From Halichondria panicea (Eukaryota; Porifera; Demospongiae; Suberitida; Halichondriidae), in NCBI RefSeq assembly GCF_963675165.1, contig NC_087377.1, forward strand, positions 6,403,122 through 6,467,121: a stretch of 64,000 bases of DNA, given 5' to 3'. Made by a program: the position numbers and the translations under genes. Numbering within the stretch: position 1 is the first letter of the stretch; every line of letters begins with the position of its first letter. Under the pieces are notes generated by a model. That model was not told where the DNA came from. It did no database searches and saw only the letters and a list, made by a program, of their open reading frames with translations. Below, one piece after another: positions 29,601-41,600 of the stretch.

Positions 29601-32600
29601 GCAGTTCAGGATCAGAGGAGCAAGTGTGGGACCTTGGGTAGGTTGAGCTGCATGTGTGGAATGGGGAACGTTTGACTAGCACACACTGACTATTATTATA
29701 TCCTTCCGAAAACCACACGTATAATTACACATGCACTAGCAAGAATAATTATAATTGCACTTGAACCGTAAAAATAGGCATGTTTCAATCTCTCACCAAT
29801 AGACAGAGTTGCAGCATCAGAGACGACTGATCCCGCACTGTTGGTCACAACGACTGTGTAATCTCCAGCATCGCCAGACTCAACATTGATAATTTGCAGG
29901 GTGGATGAATTGGATCCTTCGATGTCTCCGTCGACGTCAGTGAGAGCGTTCCCGCCAGGACCAAACCACTGGTAGCTCAATCCTTCACCAGAGGCTTCCA
30001 CGGTGAATGTGGCAGTTCCACCCGCTTCCGCATTCACATCGCTCGGTTGTACGTCAATTGCAGGACCTGTACACAAGCACGAGTAAAGCATGGACATGCC
30101 CGCCACACATGCATGCAGGCACAAATCAGATGAACTCACCGACGGAAAGTGAGACAGTGTCAGAATCGACAATTCCTCCATTGACAGTTGTAATTCGCAC
30201 TCTATAGTCTCCAACGTCATCTGGTCCAGCATTGGTAATCCGTAAAGTGGATGCGGTGGCTCCTTCAATCTCTCCACCAGGACCAAACCACTGGTAGCTC
30301 AGTCCCTCTCCGGTTGCCACCACACTGAGCGTGGCATTCCCACCCAGCTCAACGTCCACATTCTCTGGTTGGCTGTCAATCACGGGGGCTTCGCCTGAAT
30401 AGTAAACACGCTTAAGATTGGCCTGTTATGAGAACTATTATAATTATCATCTTTACACACGATGTAAATATATCTACATGTATCACTCCTATTTAAGTCA
30501 ATATAATGGTAACTTTTACAGGCCTAAAATGTGTGCAACTTACGTTCATCAATGATAATGAAGCTAGATGAAAACAAAGCACCAGATGTAGGAGGCAGAA
30601 AAGGTGGACCCAAAAAGTTAGTACGTATTCTTTGAATTTGAAACCCCTCTTGGTTCTCTGTAACATTGTCTGGATAAAGTGTAAACTCAAAATCTAACGT
30701 CTGGTTGCCTGGACCAAACACTAGCAGGACAGTATTCTCCCCTGGAGCAGAGATAGAGTAGTCATTGTTACTAATACTTCCATCTCCATTCAATGTAGAT
30801 ATCGTGGCTGGTGAAATACTGGCATTTGGTGTGTTAGAGCTGCCTTCAATAGTAACAAGGAAGGTCTGTTCTGATATGCGCCCATCTTGCTTTTCAAGAG
30901 TAACAGTGACGTTCCGTGCCTCCTGAGGCTCAACAAAGGTGTATGATGCATTCTCAAACCCAATACGTATATCTGTAATGGTAATTAAAGCCTCACAAAC
31001 AATATTTAACATAAATGTTACAAACCATCGTCATCTTGAATGATGCAGAGTGATGAGCGTCTGCCTGAACTCTCGTCATTGCTTCCTTGAACTGAGACAA
31101 CAAGTATGAACACTTCCTCATCAGCTTCATCGAATTCATCATTTACGATAGGTATTTGGACGTCAACATCATTTTTCTGGGATCCGTCCTCATCAGCCTC
31201 TACAGTTACAGCAATTGCATCTGGTGAGAAGTCTTGAAGGCTCTCAGGAAAACCTAAAAAGAGAATTCAAAAATAGTCACTGATGATAACGAGTGTTGCA
31301 AACTGCGCTGTGCTAATGCCTCTCACCATGTTTTGCTTTCGCTCAAAAGTATTAGAGTGTTGGAAGAAAGTGTGTATAATTATCTAACTGAGAATAACTG
31401 AGAAGATGAAAGCACCGCGGGTGCTGATGCCTCGGTGGAGGTGCCAAAGCTACATAACATAAAACTACTAATAGCTAGCTTTTATACACACATTAATTTT
31501 ATCATGATGAACATTTTTGCATGCAATCACAGGGAAACTCAAATAGTGGGTAATGATCGACCGTGATTGTTGTTAAAAACGATCGATGCCAAAAGTTCAA
31601 GTAAAAATTAATGGCTGCAAGTCAGCAGAGCCTTGTAGCTCTTTTCTCACTCTTGCAGCTACCAATAGCTAGCGTTATAGTGCAGAGCTAACTACTAAGT
31701 AGAATAGCAACACTCGGTGAACAAGGTTTGCTACGGACTCTTCTAAAAAGGCTGCAATGGCATTCTAAGTAAGCAAAACTAGGCATAACTCGAGAACGAA
31801 GCTTTATTTTGTAAATCCACAAATAGCATGCCGAGAAAACATGACTAGAAGCCTATAGAAACTCTTACTTGCACTTCATTGATCCTTGAGCAGCTGAAAT
31901 AGTCTACACACACAGACAGACACACAAACACACTACCGTATACCTCGCTTGCGCATGCGCACCGAGGCATAAAAAGACTTGTACATGCATCTATTGTATT
32001 ATAATTGACTTGTGTACATCCATCAGTGTTTTGTGGCTTCCAGACCTGAAGTATTTTCCAGGATCTGGGGTTCAAAATTGCCAGAGGAGGTAGGACATGC
32101 ATCACGTACGCCTCAATTAATTAACAATCCAGATTTAACAGCAAAAATTTGGACAAGGATTTGTGCATGAAAAGTAAGGATCTTCAAGCAGCCAAAACAG
32201 TAGCGATCCCACGGTAATTTTCTCTAAAATTTAGCTATCATGTAGTGAAAGGATAGTAGTACTAACTTGTGGATCAGCAATCCCAGTGGGATCCCGGCTC
32301 AATAGCTTGAAATTCACCATCAAACCTACTGTACATAAGCTACTATGGAGAGCAGTCTATGGAGATTCATTCCATTGCCATGTGATTGATGACACATGTC
32401 CCACCTCCTCTGGCTAGCTGTTTAACAGCTCTTTTTCTGACTCGTGTAGCTATTAAACAAAAAGCTAGCGCTTCAGTGCAAGGCTGTGTTGAATAGAAAG
32501 TTTGTGCGAACAGATGATGCTATGAAAGATTCTAAAGAGACTGCAACAGCCTTCACTGTATAAAGTAAAATTAGCCATTAAACTACCGGTAGAAAACAAA

Positions 32601-35600
32601 GCTTTAGTTTGCAAATCCACAAATCAAAATCCAAGAGAACTTGGCAAGCCTATAGAAGCTGTTAGTTTTCATCGCATAGCAACCGTTGAGCAGTTATGGC
32701 TGGAATATGGAATACACACACACACACGTAGACGTACGTCTAGACATAGACACACACACAGTCAGCTTTACAGTATCCCTCGAGGCATAATAACAAAAAC
32801 TTACATCTAGCACGATTCGGAGAGTATGGATTGTCATCATCTGGAATACCATCAGGTATTGGTTGACCCAATCTGATAGCATCTTCGACAACGTACGGAG
32901 TCAGCAGTGCAGTAACCCTATTGGCCAGTCTTAAGTTCTTCCTGATGGTAACTTCTATAAATCCAGTTCTCTCAGAAGCACTGTAATCGTTTTCTTCCAA
33001 CTCAAAGTTTACAACTGAATGAAGAGAAAGTATGGTTTTCAAAAACAAGCAAGTAGCTATATAATAGCGTTGATTCTAGGCCGCAGGGAGCAGCTTGGTA
33101 TACTTTGCATGCATGTGTATGCAAAGTATATTTCACAAATTTCACGATACAAATTGTAAATAAACAGATTCACGCAGATTATTTCAAACAGAACAAGGGT
33201 AACCTCAGATCAAACTCACATAATCTTGCATTTAGATACTCCTACTTTGTTATTGCCACCCATGTGTATGGAATAGGTTACCAACTTCAGTTGTGCAATC
33301 AACGGGGGACCTACCTTTAAACAATTTATTAGGTCACCTGTCATATTATATCCTTTTAATCCCAGTATTAAATCTTTTTTCCCCCCTCTTAGTTCTGTTT
33401 GTTTTGTTCGTTGTGTGCGTGTATATGTTTTGGGAAGCACCTAGATAGGATTACCTTTTGTGCGACGCGTTCCATGCATGTATATGTATTGGATAATTAT
33501 TTCACAAAGGAAGAATTTTTGTTGATCTATGTGGTAAAATGTTCATGTTGAATAATTGTGCTGCAGCAGTGTTGCATCTTCTAGCTCTGTTTAGCAAAGA
33601 CTTTAAGAGGAGACCTTCCTGGCAGCTCTAGCTGTAGTTAGTAAGAGTGATGGACTCTTCTTACACATTATTTTGTAGAGGTTGAATGAATAACTTCCTG
33701 AGTGTCGAGTCTAAAAGCTTTTAGGAGGATCGTTATATAGCTCTTTATCTTCAGAAATAACTTCTTGTCAAACATAAAAGGTAGCGCATAATTATTTGAA
33801 AGGCCATAACTTTAGTTCCAAAATTTGGTAGTAGATAGATTGACTTGCCTGGTCCATAATCACAGGGGACCAGCAGGAACAAGAAAGGGCGTAAACCAAA
33901 GCAGGACTCAGTTATCTTTGCACAATACTTATGTAATGAGTGTACTAACTTCAGATTACAAAATAGTAGTGTATAATACTGTACCAGGCCGCTCCTCCGA
34001 GTTTCGAGGGCGGCCTGGAATCGAATGTATTCAGCACGTACAATATTTCATTTGTGATAGCTCACCGTCACTGTCTATAATCACAACTGTTAGACTGTTT
34101 AGAAACAATGCGTTGGGTGGTGGGGTGGATGTTAGAGTCAGCTCAAACAGGAGCGTTTCATCATCCTCTGCAGCAATACTGTCAGCTCTCAGAGTGAACT
34201 GGTAGATAGCATTCCTAGTTGTAAATACTCTAAATCTAGGATTTCCCAAAGAGTAGTCTCTGGTGGGACCTGCATATATAGCAGGTGGGAAATTGTTGTG
34301 ACTTTGCTTGTCACACATCAAATTAATTTTAACATACTTGCAGTTCCAGCAGGGTCTACTGCAACGTTTCCTAGAAGGATGGTAGTGGTGGTACTAGGAC
34401 GCTTCAGATATCCAATCTCAATCTCATAAGCAGATAAACGCTCAGGTAGAACAAGACGATTCTCCAGGAATCCATACACTATATACAGCAAAAATAACTC
34501 GTTCCTTAGAAAATTGATCAGAGTAAATAAACATACCTATACAATCAAAGCATTGGTCCGATGTTGTGTATGATAGTGCCTCTGTATTGACACAGCACTC
34601 TCTTCTCTCAATCTCTTCTGAACCCGTAGCTCCCAGCCCAATAGTGTCACCAGAACATTGGTAGTCAAGAAAACACCCACGGATAAAGCTAGGATCTGCA
34701 GAAATATATACATCATAATTTACGAATTAGCAATACCGATTGAAACTTGTTTCTTTTCATGTATAATTATGGGCATGGTGACTTTAACCCGAGACACGTG
34801 GTGGTTGCGGGTTTTAGTAGTTGGACAAGGACAGTGTATTTGCTTGTTATAATTTGTGTGTCACGGTATTCTGAGCCTGCATTCCCACCTGGATGTCAAA
34901 GTACTGTGTTCTTACAGCATGGATATGCAGCCTCAACATAACTAGTTGTATAACTGCGAGCAAAAGCTAAGAAGCTCAAGCTTGGGTGTGGTTTCCTGGC
35001 ATTGAAACGCAAATATTAAACCCATAAATTTTCTGCTGAGGGCTCTGGAGCCAGAACACGTACCACAGCAGTAATGATATTCTCAAAGCCTTACCAGAGC
35101 TTAGGGCATAATAATTATATTATGTACATGAGATTTGTATTTCAAAAACACGTATTTTAATCAGCCTGCATTCGAGGCTAGATCTTTTAAAATACTCTTC
35201 TGCACTTTTTCTGCAATTTTATAGATCTACAACTACCGACGATTAATTTTAAGCAATTTGTGCTCTTTGTTTCATACTGTAGGTGACAAATATAGGTGTC
35301 TCTACAACAAACAAAAGGTTTAATCTCTCTTACTAAAATAATGGTTTAAAGCCTGACTAATTTATTGTAGCCAAACTATGTTGCCTATTATCTCATCATG
35401 TCCTACAGTATAAAAGCTATATTAATTTTGTTAATTAAGAAACTTACTGAACGTCAAAAAGGCACGATCAGAAATGACAGATCCATCAGAGTTTGACACT
35501 ACACAACTATAGCCTCCAGCATTACTCAGTTGCACATTTAAGATCTGCAGAGTGGCTGTATTTGACCCTTCAATCTCTCCAGCTTGGTCTGAAAGGGGCT

Positions 35601-38600
35601 CTCCATCCGGGCCAAACCACTCGTAGCTCAATCCTTCACCAGAGGCTTCCACGGTGAATGTCGCAGTTCCACCCACTTCCGCATTCACATCGCTCGGTTG
35701 TACATCAATTGCAGGACCTGTACACAAAGACGAGTAAAGCATGGACATGCCCGCCACACATGCAGACACAAATCAGATAAACTCACCGACGGAAAGTGAG
35801 ACAATGTCAGAATCGATAATTCCTCCATTGGCTGTTGTAATTCGCACACTATATTCTCCAGCGGCATCTGATCCAGCGTTGATAATCCGTAGAGTAGATG
35901 TGGTGGCTCCTTCAATCACCCCATCACTGTCGAAGAGTGGTTCTCCATCAGGACCAAACCACTGGTAGCTCAGTCCCTCTCCGGTTGCCACCACACTGAG
36001 CGTGGCATTCCCACCCCGCTCAACGTCCACATTCTCTGGTTGGGTCTCAATCACGGGACTTTCACCTGAAAATGCCATACAAGCAAGTAATAAACTAGAA
36101 TGGTGAAAGTACGCAGCTCACCAATAGATAGAGTTGCTGCATCAGAATCGACTGATCCCGCATTATTGGTCACGACGACTGTGTAGTCTCCAGCATCGCC
36201 AGACTCAACATTGATAATTTGCAGAGTGGGTGAATTGGATCCATTGATGTCTCCGTCAACGTCAGTGAGAGCGTTCCCGCCAGGACCATACCACTGGTAG
36301 CTCAACCCTTCACCAGAAGCTTCTACGGTGAATGTGACACTTCCACCTGCTTCTGCATTCACATCGCTTGGTTGTACGTCAATTGCAGGACCTGTTAACA
36401 AAGACAAGTGAAGCATGGACATGTCAGTAAAATAAACAAATTAGATGAACTCACCAACGAAAAGTGCAACAATGTCAGAATCAACAATTCCTCCATTGGC
36501 ATTTGTGATTCGCACTCTATAGTCTCCAGCGTCATCTGGTCCAGCATTGATAATCCGTAAAGTGGACGTGGTAGCTCCTTCAATCTCTCCATCACTGTCA
36601 GAGAGAGGTTCTCCATCAGGACCAAACCACTGGTAGCTCAGTCCCTCTCCGGTTGCCACAACACTGAATGTGGTATTTCCATCCCGCTCAACTTCCACAT
36701 TCTCTGGTTGGGTCTCAATCACGGGACTTTCACCTGAAACCCATCATGCAAGCAAGTAAAACTAGAGTGGTGAAAGTATGCATCTCACCAATAGATAGAG
36801 TTGCTGCATCGGAGTCGACTGATCCTGCACTGTTGGTCACGACGACTGTGTAGTCTCCAGCATCGCCAGACTCAACATTGATGATTTGGAGGGTGGATGA
36901 ATTCGATCCTTCGATGTCTCCGTCAACGTCAGTAAGAGCGTTCCCGCCAGGACCAAACCACTGGTAGCTCAACAATCCTTCACCAGAGGCTTCCACAGTG
37001 AATGTGACAGTTCCACCCGCTTCCGCATTCACATCGCTTGGTTGTACGTCAATTGCAGGACCTATACACAAAGACAAGTAAAGTTTCATGCCCGCCACGC
37101 ATGCAGACACAAATCAATTGAACTCACCGACGGAAAGTGAGACAATGTCAGAATCGACAATTCCTCCATTGGCAGTTGTAATTCGCACTCTATAGTCTCC
37201 AGCGTCATCTGGTCCAGCATTGATAATCCGTAAAGTGGACGTGGTAGCTCCTTCAATCTCTCCATCACTGTCAGAGAGAGGTTCTCCATCAGGACCAAAC
37301 CACTGGTAGCTCAGTCCCTCTCCGGTTGCCACAACACTGAATGTGGTATTTCCATCCCGCTCAACTTCCACATTCTCTGGTTGAGTCTCAATCACGGGAC
37401 TTTCACCTGAAACCCATCATGCAAGCAAGTAAAACTAGAGTGGTGAAAGTATGCATCTCACCAATAGATAGAGTTGCTGCATCGGAGTCGACTGATCCTG
37501 CACTGTTGGTCACGATGACTGTATAGTCTCCAGCATCGCCAGACTCAACATTGATGATTTGCAGGGTGGATGAATTCGATCCTTCGATATGTCCGTCAAC
37601 GTCAGTAAGAGTGTTCCCGCCAGGACCAAACCACTGGTAGCTCAACAATCCTTCACCAGAGGCTTCCACAGTGAATGTGGCAGTTCCACCCGCTTCCGCA
37701 TTCACATCGCTTGGTTGTACGTCAATTGCAGGAGCTGTACACAAAGACAAGTAAAGCTTCATGCCCGCCACGCATGCAGACACAAATCAAATGAACTCAC
37801 CGACGGAAAGTGAGACAATGTCAGAATCGACAATCCCTCCATTGGAAGTTGTAATTCGCACTCTATAGTCTCCAGCGTCATCTGGTCCAGCATTGATAAT
37901 CTGTAAAGTGGATGCGGTGGCTCCATCAATCGCCCCATCACTGTTAGAGAGTGGTTCTCCGTCAGGACCAAACCACTGGTAGCTCAGTCCTTCTCCGGTT
38001 GCCACAACACTGAGCGTGGCATTCCCACCCCCCTCAACGTTCACATTCTCTGGTTGGGTCCCAATCACGGGACTTTCACCTGAAAACGCCATACAAGCAA
38101 GTAATAAACTTGAATGGTGAAAGTACGCAGCTCACCAATAGATAGAGTTGCTGCATCAGAGTCGACCGATCCCGCATTATTGGTCACGACGACCGTGTAG
38201 TCTCCAGCATCGCCAGACTCAACATTGATAATTTGCAGAGTGGGTGAATTAGATCCATTGATGTCTCCATCAACGTCAGTGAGAGCGTTCCCGCCAGGAC
38301 CAAACCACTGGTAGCTCAATCCTTCACCAGAGGCTTCCACGGTGAGTGTGGCAGTTCCGCCCGCTTCCGCATTCACATCGCTCGGTTGTACGTCAATTGC
38401 AGGACCTGTACACAAAGACGAGTAAAGCATGGACATGCCCGCCACACATGCAGACACAAATCAGATGAACTCACCGACGGAAAGTGAGACAGTGTCAGAA
38501 TCGACAATTCCTCCATTGACAGTTGTAATTCGCACTCTATAGTCGCCAGCGTCATCTGGTCCAGCATTGGTAATCCGTAAAGTGGATGCGGTGGCTCCTT

Positions 38601-41600
38601 CGATCTCTCCATCAGGACCAAACCACTGGTAGCTCAGTCCCTCTCCGGTTGCCACCACACTGAGCGTGGCATTCCCACCCCGCTCAACGTCCACATTCTC
38701 TGGTTGGGTCCCAATCACGGGGGCTTCGCCTGAAACTGACATGCACACGAGTAATAATACCTGAGCCGAACAAATACGCATGTTTCAATTAATCTCACCG
38801 ATAGACAGGGTTGCAGCATCAGAGATGACTGATCCCGCACTGTTGGTCACAACGACTGTGTAGTCTCCAACATCGCCAGACTCAACATTAATGATTTGCA
38901 GGGTGGATGAATTGGATCCTTCGATGTCTCCGTCAACGTCAGTGAGAGCGTCCCCGCCAGGACCAAACCACTGGTAGCTCAACAGTCCTTCACCAGAGGC
39001 TTCCACGATGAATGTTGCAGTTCCACCCGCTTCCGCATTCACATCGCTCGGTTGTACGTCAATTGCAGGACCTGTACACAAAGGCAAGTAAAGCATGAAC
39101 ATGCATGCCCGCCACACAGACACAAACTGAGCCGTAAAAATATAGGCATGTTTAAAATCTCACCAATAGACAGACTTGCAGCATCAGAGGTGACTGATCC
39201 CGCACTGTTGGTCACAACGACCGTGTAGTTTCCCGCATCGTCAGGCTCAGCGTTGAAAACTGTCAACGTTCCTGAAGTGGACCCCTCAATCTCTCCGTCA
39301 CTGTCAGTCAGAGCCACTCCGTCAGGACCAAACCACAGGTAGGTCAGTCCTGCACCAGAGGCCTCCACGGTGAATGAGGCACTTCCGCCTTGCTCGACAC
39401 CCACACTTTCTGGTTGGGTCTCAATTTCAGGGGCTACATAGAGTGAGTAGTAAAACGATCAGCACTGTGAACCCAGCATTATTTTTTTGGCACGAAAGGG
39501 ATTCCCACCACCGAGTCTACCAATATCCAATAATCAACTGGATCGACTGCTCACCCACTTTTTAGAGGTTCAAGAAAAACTAATGTGCTATGCTGCTTTC
39601 AGCTGTGCACATACATGCAGTTACGTTGAGGAGGATCGAGCTTAGTTTACACTCTATAATTGTAGTTTACATGCCCATGACGTAGTACTACGATAAACAC
39701 AAACAAGGGGAACGACACTTTCACTATACTAAAAAGTTTAACACATGCCCACACGCACTCAATTTGGTACAAACTCAAGAAACGGCTCGGCCAGGGTGAA
39801 TATACATTTACCTGTGGTTGTGATTGTAATGGTTGACGTGAAACCAGCTCCATCCGCTGGATCGGTTGCACTGATGACAATGGTCTGGCTTCCTGAAGCT
39901 CCAGTGATAGACACAAAGAACATGAATTGTCCACCTGCAAACAGAATCAATGCGTCAATCACACGAGACCAACAAACGATGGATGAAGGCATGCAGCAGA
40001 GACACCAAAACTCACATCCTTCTGTTACTGATTGATCATTGAAGCTGCACTCAAAGTCTAAGCCGTCGAGGTCCCTACTTGACGTGCAGCTCACACTCAC
40101 TTGCTGAGACTCAGCGAGGAACTCGGCACTGCAGTTCAGGATCAGAGGAGTAAGTGTGGGACCTTGGGTAGGTTGAGCTGCATGTGTGGAATGGGGAACG
40201 TTTGACTAGCACACTGACTATTATTATATCCTTCCGAAAACCACACGTATAATTACACATGCACTAGCAAGAATAATTATAATTGCACTTGAACCATAAA
40301 AATAGGCATGTTTCAATCTCTCACCAATAGACAGAGTTGCAGCATCAGAGACGACTGATCCCGTACTGTTGGTCACAACGACCGTGTAATCTCCAGCATC
40401 GCCAGACTCAACATTGATAATTTGCAGGGTGGATGAATTGGATCCTTCGATGTTTCCGTCGACATCAGTGAGAGCGTTCCCGCCAGGACCAAACCACTGG
40501 TAGCTCAATCCTTCACCAGAGGCTTTCACGGTGAATGTAGCATTTCCACCAACTCCAACTTCTATATCACTAGGCTGACTTGTAATGACTGGTGGTTGAG
40601 TAGCTGCAGCTGCACCAGAAAACGATCTTGATATAGCTAGGAGGTTACATCTAGAACTTACCAATGTATAATATGGCCTCTTCAGAATCTACTGATCCAC
40701 CAAGATTGGACGCACGGACACTGTAGTTTCCAGCATCACCAGACTGAGCAAAAACGATCTGCAAAGTAGTTGTAGTGGATCCCTCAATCCTTCCATTACT
40801 GTCTGTGAGAGCCCCTCCATTGGCACCAAACCATTGGTAGGTCAGTCCTGCACCAGAGGCTTCCACGGTGAATGTGGCATTGGCACCAATAGTAACTCTA
40901 ACACTGATTGGCTGTCTTGTAATTACTGGTTCAGTGACTGTAGCAAAGCAGATTGTGAAGCATCAAGCACTATCGCACACCACTTATCTTTTTGACTCAC
41001 CTATAGTTAGCGTGGCCTCCTCAGAATCCACTGACCCACCAATATTGGATACAAGAACTGTGTAGTTTCCAGCATCACCAGATTGAGCAGCAACTATCTG
41101 CAATGTAGCTGCAGTGGATCCTTCAATCCTTCCATCACTGTCTGTGAGAGACTCTCCGTCAGGACCAAACCATTGGTAGGTCAGTCCTTCACCAAATGCC
41201 TCCACCGTAAATGTGGCAGTTGAACCTGCAGCAGCTTCAACATCGTTTGGCTGTCTTGTAATTACGGGTGGATCAACTGTGGAAGAACAATCATAATTAT
41301 ATCGACTCTGTTCACCATTATTGATGAAACGTCAATCAAAGGGCAGTATATCATCGCACCATATAAATATATACAACATACCTATGGTTAGCGTGACCTC
41401 CTCAGAATCCACTAATCCAGCAACATTGGATACACTAACTCCGTAGTTTCCAGCATCACCAGACTGAGCATCAACGATCCGCAATGTGTCTGTAATAGAT
41501 CCCTCAATCTCACCGGTGTTGTCGGTCAGAGCTTCTCCGTCGAGGCCATACCACTGGTAGCTCAGTCCTTCACCAGAAGCCTCCACAATAAATGTGGCAG

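Larger units (their letters stand above)
9979..30394 (-). repeat. 6.38-kb tandem repeat array (three near-identical copies)
   Basis: The same exon-intron sequence recurs at offsets of 6,379 and 6,382 bp, for example the follistatin-Ig exons at 13159, 19538 and 25920 and the long-intron landmarks at 14414, 20796 and 27175. Copies 1 and 2 are complete; copy 3 leaves the pattern near 10.9 kb. Both exons and introns are nearly identical. Confidence 0.93.
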
